From Bacteroidetes bacterium GWF2_43_63 (GTDB lineage: Bacteria > Bacteroidota > Bacteroidia > Bacteroidales > DTU049), in assembly GCA_001769275.1 (NCBI GenBank), contig MEOQ01000042.1:62001-126000 (forward strand): a stretch of DNA of 64,000 nucleotides, given 5' to 3'. Position 1 is the first letter of the stretch, and the number at the start of each line of letters is the position of its first letter. Both the position numbers and the translations under genes were made by a program. Under the pieces are notes generated by a model. It was not told the origin of the DNA and did no database searches. It saw nothing but the letters and a program-made list of their open reading frames with translations. Below are positions 24,910-31,349 of this stretch, piece by piece.

Positions 24910-25365
24910 ATGAAAATGTTGCACACTTTCTTTGTGCTGTTGTTAATCCCGCTGATGATCTTATCAACCGGGGGCTTCAATATTTTCAAACACATGTGCC
25001 ATGATACCGGCGTAACGATGGTATCGTTTCAATCGCCGGAATCGTGCGAGCATGAATCAGGAGAGCACCACGAAGATTGCCTTGCAGCTTGCTGCAATCA
25101 TATGGAAACTACGAATTCATGCTGCGAGAATAATCATTTATTTATTCGCACCATCGACAATGTTTCAAATACGGATGACCGACCGGTCATTGATGCTGAT
25201 AACACACTTTCTAATATTACTGCGACCATTTTATTTATCGCACTGAATCAAAAAATTCCGGAGGAATATTTATTCACCGATTATACGTCGCCGCCTGAAC
25301 ATTCAGGCAAATCCACAGTTGTAAAACTACATTCATTAAAGATTGATTGTTGTTCTGTTGTGTAA
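24910..25365 (+). CDS. HYC_CC_PP family secreted protein
   Basis: A 151-residue Bacteroidota protein with a signal peptide (MKMLHTFFVLLLIPLMILS). The family landmarks are visible: HMCHDTG near residue 28 (the HxC element), two CC pairs (AACCNHM and SCCENN), and SPPEHSG near the C terminus. The many His and Cys residues (CEHESGEHHEDC) suggest metal binding in the periplasm. It is the first gene before a TonB receptor and two HMA proteins, which supports a role in transition-metal handling, probably copper or a similar thiophilic ion. The family has no established function. An upstream in-frame ATG (24895) lies before the promoter element. Confidence 0.75.
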   Translation: MKMLHTFFVLLLIPLMILSTGGFNIFKHMCHDTGVTMVSFQSPESCEHESGEHHEDCLAACCNHMETTNSCCENNHLFIRTIDNVSNTDDRPVIDADNTLSNITATILFIALNQKIPEEYLFTDYTSPPEHSGKSTVVKLHSLKIDCCSVV

Positions 25366-25400
25366 AACAAGCAGATTAAAAACAACAAAACAGATTTTTA

Positions 25401-27620
25401 ATGAAAAAAACAATTTTATTGTTCATGGCCATGGCCATGATATATCTTACCGGGCATTCTCAGGTGACTGGAGTGGTGTTTGGGGAAGACAATTCAGGGA
25501 AGCGAACAGTGCTTCCTGCTGCCAATGTTTACTGGTCTGACAGAGAGCTTGGTGTTGTAACTGACATGCAGGGAAATTTTTCAATTGCAGAGCCGCCTGC
25601 CGGCGTTAGAATTATAGTTTCTTATGTTGGTTATGTGAGCGATACACTGACGGATTTCAATCAAAAAAACGCTGAAATAGTTCTGAAGGAAAGCAATGTG
25701 CTGACTCAGGTTGATATCGTTGAAAATGGCTCCGGGTCGCATCTTGACAGAATGGATCCGTTGTGGACTCAGGAAATTGGCAGTGGAGAATTACAGCGTG
25801 CAGCCTGTTGCAATTTGTCTGAGAGTTTCGAAACCAACGCTTCGGTTGATGTGAATTACACCGATGCCGTCAGTGGTGCTAAACAGATTCAGTTGCTTGG
25901 GTTGAATGGAGTTTACAGTCAGCTGATGATTGAGAATATTCCGTTTATGCGCGGCCTTGGATCTGCGTTTGGACTCGAATACATTCCGGGCACGTGGATG
26001 AATTCCATTTCGATATCCAAAGGAACTTCCGCTGTAATTAATGGCTACGAGAGCATTACAGGACAAATCAATGCGGAGTTTAAAAAACCGGAAGCAAAGG
26101 AAAAGCTCTTCTTCAATTATTATCTCAATGATGCCGGCCGACACGAATTCAATTTCAATGCGGCCGCCGATTTGAACAAAAAGCTAAGCACTATTTTGCT
26201 TGGTCATTATTCGTTTAATAACACTGAAATTGACCATAACAAAGATGGCTTTAAAGATATGAATACGGGCCATCAGATCAATGTTGCCAACTTCTGGCAG
26301 TACTTCAGCCCCAAAGGACTTGAGATGAGATGGGGCATGCGTATACTCGACGAAACCCGCGCCGGGGGCCAGATTAGCGGCAGTCCTTTTTTCGTGGTGT
26401 CACCCGAAGGACTTTGGAAATCCAACATTACCAACCGCAGAGGAGAGGCGTTTGTTAAAACAGGATATGTATTCAAAGAAAGGGCTGGAACCAGTTTTGG
26501 CTTTATTAATTCTTTTTCAGTGCATGAACTCGAAATGCTATTTGGCAACAAGGCGTACAGCGGTTTGCAGAAATCTTTTTATTCGAATTTTATTTTTCAT
26601 TCAGAATTTAAAGACAGCAAACATCAGTATGATGCAGGCTTCAATTTCATCTACGACAATGTATCGGAAACGATGAACGACAGTTCCTGGAACACCGAAG
26701 AAGTGGTGCCGGGTGTTTTTTTTCAATACACTTATACTTTTCCTGAAAAAGTTACGGTGATGGCGGGTTTGCGCGAGGATTACAATAACCGCTTTGGATT
26801 AATAACAACACCTCGATTACACGTAAAATATCATTTGAATAAAAAGACCACCATTCGAGCTTCAGCTGGACTTGGATCCCGCTCTCCGTATGCGATTCCC
26901 GAGAATATTTCTTTATTGACCTCAGCCAGTCAAATTGTATTTCTGGATGAACCGGAACTTGAGCAGGCGCTGAATTACGGAGCAACACTGGTGCGTTATT
27001 TTGATGTGTTGGGAAAAGAATTGATGGTGTCGCTTGAATATTTCAAAACCGATTTTCAGCATCAGATGTTGATTGATATGGAATCGGACACTTCGAATAT
27101 TTATGTTTACAATCTCAATGGTAAATCGTTTTCGCACAATGCGCAGGTAGAAGTTTCCTATCCGGTGCTTAAGCATCTTGAAGTCCGCGCTGCTTTCCGT
27201 TATAACGATGTGAAACAGTCGGAGCGAAACGGAGAATTTCAGCAGAAGCCGCTTGTAAGCAATTACAAAGGATTGGTTACCCTGGCTTTTGCAAGTAACA
27301 TGAAGCGCTGGCAGGCCGATGCGACAGCGCAGTTTATCGGAAAGTCGCGACTGCCAGACCGCAGCCAGTTTCCTGCACCGTATCAGCTGGATGAATACTC
27401 TCCTGAACACTTTATTGTACATTTGCAGCTTGCAAGAAACTTTAAACGTTGGACGATTTATGCAGGAGCTGAGAACATCACTGATTTCAAGCAACACCAT
27501 CCCATCATCTCTGCTGACAAGCCGTATAGTCAGTATTTCGACAGCAGTGTTATATGGGGTCCGGTGATGGGCAGGAAGATTTATGCAGGAGTAAAAATCA
27601 GATTCAACAAAAAAGACTAG
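25401..27620 (+). CDS. TonB-dependent receptor in a metal operon
   Basis: A 739-residue outer-membrane receptor. The signal peptide (ending YLTGHSQ) is followed by a carboxypeptidase-regulatory-like domain (about 22-105; GVVTDMQGNFSIAEPPAG, VSYVGYVSDTL). A plug domain at about 110-220 contains RGLGSAFGLEYIPGTWMNSI and SVINGYESITGQIN-like motifs, and a 22-strand-type barrel ends KIYAGVKIRFN. It imports a TonB-driven ligand; the flanking HYC_CC_PP and HMA genes point to a metal or metallophore. A single Cys-Cys pair (RAACCNLSES) lies at the start of the plug, which is unusual. The 35-nt gap upstream and the 2-nt gap downstream fit an operon. Confidence 0.92.
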   Translation: MKKTILLFMAMAMIYLTGHSQVTGVVFGEDNSGKRTVLPAANVYWSDRELGVVTDMQGNFSIAEPPAGVRIIVSYVGYVSDTLTDFNQKNAEIVLKESNVLTQVDIVENGSGSHLDRMDPLWTQEIGSGELQRAACCNLSESFETNASVDVNYTDAVSGAKQIQLLGLNGVYSQLMIENIPFMRGLGSAFGLEYIPGTWMNSISISKGTSAVINGYESITGQINAEFKKPEAKEKLFFNYYLNDAGRHEFNFNAAADLNKKLSTILLGHYSFNNTEIDHNKDGFKDMNTGHQINVANFWQYFSPKGLEMRWGMRILDETRAGGQISGSPFFVVSPEGLWKSNITNRRGEAFVKTGYVFKERAGTSFGFINSFSVHELEMLFGNKAYSGLQKSFYSNFIFHSEFKDSKHQYDAGFNFIYDNVSETMNDSSWNTEEVVPGVFFQYTYTFPEKVTVMAGLREDYNNRFGLITTPRLHVKYHLNKKTTIRASAGLGSRSPYAIPENISLLTSASQIVFLDEPELEQALNYGATLVRYFDVLGKELMVSLEYFKTDFQHQMLIDMESDTSNIYVYNLNGKSFSHNAQVEVSYPVLKHLEVRAAFRYNDVKQSERNGEFQQKPLVSNYKGLVTLAFASNMKRWQADATAQFIGKSRLPDRSQFPAPYQLDEYSPEHFIVHLQLARNFKRWTIYAGAENITDFKQHHPIISADKPYSQYFDSSVIWGPVMGRKIYAGVKIRFNKKD

Positions 27621-27622
27621 CA

Positions 27623-27904
27623 ATGAAAACAACAATTGAAATAGAAAACCTGAAATGCCATGGTTGTGCAAACACAATCAGCAAGGGCATTTCCGCGATG
27701 GAAGGTGTGAACAACGTCATCGTTGATCATGAGACATCAAGTGTTACCATTGAATATGACGGCAACAACGAGCGCATGGATGAATTTGCTGAAAAGCTAA
27801 GATCGCTTGGATACCCGAAGGCAGGTGAAAATTCAACGGGCAGGAAAATCAAGTCCTACGTTAGTTGCGCCATAGGAAGAATCGACTCAAACAAAAACAA
27901 ATAA
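27623..27904 (+). CDS. heavy-metal-associated (HMA) domain protein, cytoplasmic
   Basis: A 93-residue protein with no signal peptide. The ferredoxin-like HMA fold covers residues 1-68 with the metal motif KCHGCANTI (CxxC), VIVDHETSSVTIEYDG and a final LGYP. The last 25 residues are a basic tail (RKIKSYVSCAIGRIDSNKNK). CopZ/Atx1-like domains carry Cu(I) or another soft metal. The start is the ATG 2 nt after the receptor stop; the longer open frame overlaps the receptor. It is probably the cytoplasmic end of the uptake or handling route. Confidence 0.88.
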   Translation: MKTTIEIENLKCHGCANTISKGISAMEGVNNVIVDHETSSVTIEYDGNNERMDEFAEKLRSLGYPKAGENSTGRKIKSYVSCAIGRIDSNKNK

Positions 27905-27906
27905 AA

Positions 27907-27913
27907 AAGGAGA
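27907..27913 (+). promoter_or_regulatory. Shine-Dalgarno AAGGAGA
   Basis: A strong ribosome-binding site 3-4 nt before the ATG at 27917. Most genes here lack one, so this gene may be expressed at high level from the shared message. Confidence 0.5.
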
Positions 27914-27916
27914 ATT

Positions 27917-28357
27917 ATGAAAACACGCATTTTTGCAATGGTTGCGGCAGCCCTCTTTGTATTGCCGATGATTACATTTGGCCAGACCGAAACGAAGGTT
28001 AAACCAAAGAAAACGGAAGAAATTAAAATCCAGACCAATCTGCATTGCGGTGATTGCAAGCAGAAAATTGAAGCTGAATTGGCTTCTGTCAAAGGAGTGA
28101 AAGAAGCTGTTGCTGATGTTGACACGAAAGTTGTCACTGTAAAGTTCAGCCCGAAGAAAACCAGCGCTGATGTAATTGTTGAGCGCATTCAGAAGCTCGG
28201 CTATCAGGCCAAGACTATCGGTGGATGCTGCCCGGGCGGCACAAAAAGCACTGGTGGATGTAAGGATTCAGGCGGCACTGAAAGCAAAAGTGGCTGCAAA
28301 GGCAGTGGAGCCGGCGCTGGAAGCGGTTCAGGCCAGGGCTGTGGCGGAAAGCACTGA
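27917..28357 (+). CDS. secreted HMA-domain protein with Cys/Gly-rich tail
   Basis: A 146-residue protein with a signal peptide (MKTRIFAMVAAALFVLPMITFGQ). The HMA domain at about 35-100 has the motif LHCGDCKQKIEAEL and ends LGYQAKTI. The tail from residue 102 is low in complexity: GGCCPGG, STGGCKDSGG, KSGCKGSG and the end GCGGKH give six Cys and one terminal His. It probably loads several metal ions in the periplasm. A good Shine-Dalgarno (AAGGAGA, 27907-27913) precedes the ATG, which is rare in this window. A strong terminator follows, so this is the last gene of the operon. Confidence 0.85.
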   Translation: MKTRIFAMVAAALFVLPMITFGQTETKVKPKKTEEIKIQTNLHCGDCKQKIEAELASVKGVKEAVADVDTKVVTVKFSPKKTSADVIVERIQKLGYQAKTIGGCCPGGTKSTGGCKDSGGTESKSGCKGSGAGAGSGSGQGCGGKH

Positions 28358-28381
28358 TGTAATTAAAATCAGAATCACTAT

Positions 28382-28417
28382 AAACGGCGTTTCGGTTTTT
28401 CCGGGCGCCGTTTTTTT
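28382..28417 (+). terminator. rho-independent terminator of the metal operon
   Basis: AAACGGCG pairs with CGCCGTTT across a 16-nt loop and is followed by seven T. It lies 25 nt after the stop of the secreted HMA gene. Confidence 0.8.
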
Positions 28418-28435
28418 GTGCGCTATGAACAACAT

Positions 28436-28463
28436 TGGTCACGCGTCGGAGACGCGCGCCCAG
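28436..28463 (-). repeat. short-form CGCGTC hairpin element, inverted
   Basis: TGGTCACGCGTCGGAGACGC then GCGCCCA. It is the reverse complement of the copy at 28503. The arms pair perfectly around a 3-nt loop. Confidence 0.75.
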
Positions 28464-28502
28464 ATTGATGGCCACTATGACACAAAATAAATCTGAAACA
28501 CA

Positions 28503-28530
28503 TTGGGCGCGCGTCTCCGACGCGTGACCT
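28503..28530 (+). repeat. short-form CGCGTC hairpin element
   Basis: TTGGGCGCGCGTCTCCGACG then CGTGACCT. CGCGTC and GACGCG form a perfect 6-bp stem with loop TCC. With the copy at 28436 it makes a 95-bp inverted repeat. Confidence 0.75.
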
Positions 28531-28724
28531 TGTCCCAGTGCTATTGCACTCATGTGGTTAATCTGTTGACAAACGGAGCGCGGAGGTGTTGCCACCAAAG
28601 CACAAAACTTCCTGAGTACGAAGTTCCCGGTCCCTGTTTGAGTTGTAGCTAATTTGACGCAACCGGGATCTCCCGGAAAACCTTCGCGGCTTCTCTATTT
28701 TTCCGCCCACAGATTTCGCAGATT

Positions 28725-29198
28725 TTATTCGGCAACCAGCATTTTTCTGGAAGCTTTTCTCCGTTTTATTATCATAATAAGAGCAATGGTATAGGCAATG
28801 ATGAAAGCAACGGTTCCGCTCAGAATTCCAATAATATTTACGTTTGGTTCGAACATGATTATAAAGGCGGTCATACAGGCGAGCAGTATGAGATTTGGTA
28901 TTACGTATAAGATATAACCCCAGGCTTTTCCACGAAACATGATGAATGAACCAAGCCATTTTATCAGGATGAACAATTCTCCGACAGCGACAATCATGTA
29001 GTATTTGCTGTCGTTCAGCGCAAAGTCCATCTTAAAAGAACGTTTTAATGCGCCATCAAGAAAAGAAGAAAACATGGCTTTATTTGCTTCTTCAAAAATC
29101 ATCCACTCAATGTAAATATAAGAGAAATACAGTGAGATAATTCCGGTTAGAAAAAACAGAATTTTAACCAGCAACGAAGGTTTGAATTTGAAGGTCAT
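28725..29198 (-). CDS. four-helix membrane protein, unknown
   Basis: A 157-residue protein with four predicted membrane helices and a basic C-terminal end (IKRRKASRKMLVAE). The family is not recognised. About 40 polar residues after the first helix (EWMIFEEANKAMFSSFLDGA) may lie outside the membrane. It is the last of a run of small membrane-protein genes on this strand. A terminator between it and the DUF5684 gene suggests separate expression. Confidence 0.55.
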   Translation of the reverse strand: MTFKFKPSLLVKILFFLTGIISLYFSYIYIEWMIFEEANKAMFSSFLDGALKRSFKMDFALNDSKYYMIVAVGELFILIKWLGSFIMFRGKAWGYILYVIPNLILLACMTAFIIMFEPNVNIIGILSGTVAFIIAYTIALIMIIKRRKASRKMLVAE

Positions 29199-29221
29199 GG
29201 TAAATATTTAGACTTCAAAGC

Positions 29222-29260
29222 TAACAAAAAAAATAAAAAAAACTGCCCGAAGGCAGTTTT
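29222..29260 (-). terminator. rho-independent terminator after the DUF5684-like gene
   Basis: On the minus strand AAAACTGCC pairs with GGCAGTTTT around a TTCG loop, followed by a long T-rich run. It lies 7 nt after the stop at 29268. Confidence 0.8.
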
Positions 29261-29267
29261 AATTCAA

Positions 29268-29645
29268 TTACATAGTTGGTTGACTAGGATATACCGGTGC
29301 TACTGGCTCTACCGGCGGATTGTATTGTGCACTTCCATAACCCAGAATAGGGATGAAAATAATCGACAGGAAAATCAATCCAAGTGTAAAACCAACACCT
29401 TTTCCAAAATTAACACTGATAGCGTGAAGCAGCATAATTAAGAAAATGAAGTTGGCGATGGGAACGAGGAGAATAATGATCAGCCACCATGCTGGTTTTT
29501 TTGCAATCAGCGTCATCACGTAAATGTTGTAAATGGGAACCAGAACTGCCCATCCGGGCTGACCAGCTTTTGTGAAAATTTTCCACATTGGAACGATTAC
29601 CAGAAAAATCATGATAACCAGGTAAACGAGAATCATTGCGATCAT
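29268..29645 (-). CDS. DUF5684-like small membrane protein
   Basis: A 125-residue protein with three to four hydrophobic helices. The central segment AGQPGWAVLVPIYNIYVMTLIAKKPAW is typical of the DUF5684 (SigP-like) family found in many bacteria; the end is Pro-rich and disordered (NPPVEPVAPVYPSQPTM). The function is unknown. It follows the DUF5362-like gene by 31 nt and ends at a strong terminator, so the two form a small operon. Confidence 0.65.
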   Translation of the reverse strand: MIAMILVYLVIMIFLVIVPMWKIFTKAGQPGWAVLVPIYNIYVMTLIAKKPAWWLIIILLVPIANFIFLIMLLHAISVNFGKGVGFTLGLIFLSIIFIPILGYGSAQYNPPVEPVAPVYPSQPTM

Positions 29646-29676
29646 AGGCTTAGGGTTTTAAGTTAGTGTTTAGTTT

Positions 29677-30120
29677 TTAGAAATTGAAACCTCTTGAAAA
29701 ATCCATATTGCTGTAGTTGAGACCAACTGCCAGAGCGATAATAACACCAATAATCATCAGTGCAAGACTGACAATCATAACAATTCCGCTGGTGACAAAG
29801 AAGTTTTTCACTTGTTTGTGATAATCGGCTAAGTCTGACTGGGAGCCAGACATCAGAAATGTTTTTGCGCGGTTAGATGCATTGATGAGGAAAAGTCCGA
29901 TAATAAACGGAATCCATGTGAAAAGAATTCCGATACCAAATGTCATAATGGTGTATAAAGCAGCCATCACAATATTAAACACGCCCATAAACATCATCCA
30001 GCCACGTGTTTTGGCAATGTGGTCTTTAATCACGTCTTCCCATGTCATCTGCGGTTGTTGTGGCGGATAATAGTTTTGCTGCTGATTGGGATCCTGATAA
30101 TTGTTGGGTTGCTGTTCCAT
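29677..30120 (-). CDS. DUF5362-like membrane protein with Gln/Pro-rich N terminus
   Basis: A 147-residue protein. Residues 1-25 are Q/N/P/Y-rich and probably disordered (QQQNYYPPQQPQ). Then come an amphipathic stretch, two membrane helices with a short loop, a soluble piece (SGSQSDLADYHKQVKNFF) and one or two more helices. The layout resembles DUF5362. No catalytic motif is seen. It is the first gene of a pair with the DUF5684-like protein. Confidence 0.55.
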   Translation of the reverse strand: MEQQPNNYQDPNQQQNYYPPQQPQMTWEDVIKDHIAKTRGWMMFMGVFNIVMAALYTIMTFGIGILFTWIPFIIGLFLINASNRAKTFLMSGSQSDLADYHKQVKNFFVTSGIVMIVSLALMIIGVIIALAVGLNYSNMDFSRGFNF

Positions 30121-30261
30121 GGTTAATTATGTTAAAGAAGCAAATATATAATAATTCTGACTCATTGTCAAACAGGACCAGATTTTTTTTAAAAACATCT
30201 CATAAATCTGTGGTTCTGTAATGAAGGAATCTGTCTGAAATTGCGATCGGGAGCAAAAACA

Positions 30262-30415
30262 ACATTCCACCGTCCGAAAGCGACGAAGGAGCTGAAGGAC
30301 ATGGAACCGTTGTTTTTGCAGATGTTACGACGGTTCCATGTTCTGGCCTGTTTAGAAAACCCACGAAGAGTTTCGAACTCTTCGTGGGTTAATTGTAGCC
30401 GGAACGGTGGAATGT
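30262..30415. repeat. BIME-like pair of REP-like elements
   Basis: The outer arms ACATTCCACCGT (30262-30273) and ACGGTGGAATGT (30404-30415) and the inner arms ACATGGAACCGT (30299-30310) and ACGGTTCCATGT (30330-30341) are perfect 12-bp complements. Together they make two inverted copies of one hairpin unit. The second copy has a 33-bp palindrome in its loop. The unit is related to the one at 20744-20798. Confidence 0.75.
30358..30390. repeat. 33-bp perfect palindrome, copy 1
   Basis: The 15-bp arms AACCCACGAAGAGTT and AACTCTTCGTGGGTT flank TCG. Its homologue at 32975-33007 has the same length and three arm changes, all compensated. Confidence 0.8.
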
Positions 30416-30481
30416 CGTAACAACTCGTTATTTTGAGACAGTTTATGGCTTACGGTTCAATGTGCAATTTCAAGCAGTATC

Positions 30482-30934
30482 TCAGCAATATTTGAAAAGA
30501 TTCCAACCCCAGTTGAGCAATACAATTAAGACAAGGACAATCACAACCGTTTTTTGTCCAAGAACACGGTTGGTTTTTTCAAAAAACAAATAAAGGCTTG
30601 CCTTTTTGGAGATTGCGTCGTACAGCAGCCAGAACGGTAGTACAACCATGATGGCAGCAATAACAATCCCGAACGGATTGAACAAAACAGATGCAACTAA
30701 ATCGCCCTGGAAAAGTGATTCTACGGCCCGTGAGGAGCCGCACGAAGGACATGGAATGCCGGTTACGTTTCGAAAATAGCACACTTTTAAATCAGTGATC
30801 CCGAAAAGCTTTTCTGCAACACTTAAAAATGCTAGCCAGCAAAAACCCAGCAGACATGCAGCAGCTGCGAAAAAATAGAATTTTCTTTTTTTCTTTTCAA
30901 CTGTAGCCGCGGGTGTCACAGCAATGTTTTTCAA
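30482..30934 (-). CDS. DUF2752 membrane protein
   Basis: A 150-residue protein with three predicted membrane helices. The DUF2752 signature is clear: CYFRNVTGIPCPSCGSSRAV, with the CPxCGxxR core at about residues 64-71, then LFQGDLVASVLFNPFGI. The function is unknown; the two cysteines might bind metal. It starts 7 nt after the TM2-domain gene, a pairing common in Bacteroidota. Confidence 0.85.
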   Translation of the reverse strand: MKNIAVTPAATVEKKKRKFYFFAAAACLLGFCWLAFLSVAEKLFGITDLKVCYFRNVTGIPCPSCGSSRAVESLFQGDLVASVLFNPFGIVIAAIMVVLPFWLLYDAISKKASLYLFFEKTNRVLGQKTVVIVLVLIVLLNWGWNLFKYC

Positions 30935-30941
30935 AATACTT

Positions 30942-31283
30942 TTAGTATCCGAGATACATCTGGAATTTTTCCATGTTTTTCTGACGGGTCAGACCCATGA
31001 TGGTGAACCAGTCAATGATTGTCCAGATGCCGAATCCACCGCAGGTAAGCAGTTTCAAAACGCCCAGTCCGGTATCTCCAAGAATGAAACGGTCGACACC
31101 GAGTGAGCCGGCAAAAAGCGAAACGATAAGAATCATCGTTGGATCATGTAGCTGCAGGGCCTGAATACTAATCCATTTCGAGTCATCCATGGCGAGCAAT
31201 TTTTCTCTGATAAATCCAAGTTGATGCGGTTCGAAAAATTTCGCATTTGTCATCAGAAACATGTCGACATTTTGTGCGTTCAT
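30942..31283 (-). CDS. TM2-domain protein
   Basis: A 113-residue protein. A soluble N-terminal part of about 48 residues precedes the TM2 module: [39 protein letters not shown] and a short basic end. TM2 proteins have two helices joined by a DRF-type loop; their role in bacteria is not settled. It is followed after 7 nt by the DUF2752 gene and is probably the first gene of the pair. Confidence 0.88.
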   Translation of the reverse strand: MNAQNVDMFLMTNAKFFEPHQLGFIREKLLAMDDSKWISIQALQLHDPTMILIVSLFAGSLGVDRFILGDTGLGVLKLLTCGGFGIWTIIDWFTIMGLTRQKNMEKFQMYLGY

Positions 31284-31349
31284 AGTTTTTATAGTTTAAT
31301 GAGAATCCGGATGCAGCTTCGGAAAGATGGCTGCATCAGGTAAAATTAT

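Larger units (their letters stand above)
28358..28724. other. intergenic region with terminator and an inverted pair of hairpin elements
   Basis: No gene seen. It contains the terminator at 28382, two CGCGTC hairpin elements in opposite orientation (28436 and 28503), and unremarkable sequence up to the stop of the membrane-protein gene. Confidence 0.6.
30121..30481. other. intergenic region with nested palindromes
   Basis: No gene seen. Positions 30262-30415 carry a composite inverted repeat with an inserted 33-bp palindrome; each part is listed separately. The flanks are AT-rich. Confidence 0.65.

Noticed and set aside
24332-24967. 211-residue open frame on the minus strand
   Set aside because: Overlaps the glycosyltransferase gene and the metal-operon promoter; no domain seen.
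26922-27677. 251-residue open frame on the minus strand
   Set aside because: Lies opposite the TonB receptor barrel; no family signature.
31310-31337. hairpin GATGCAGC...GCTGCATC after hutH as terminator
   Set aside because: The 8-bp stem is real, but no T run follows on the minus strand; not listed as a terminator.
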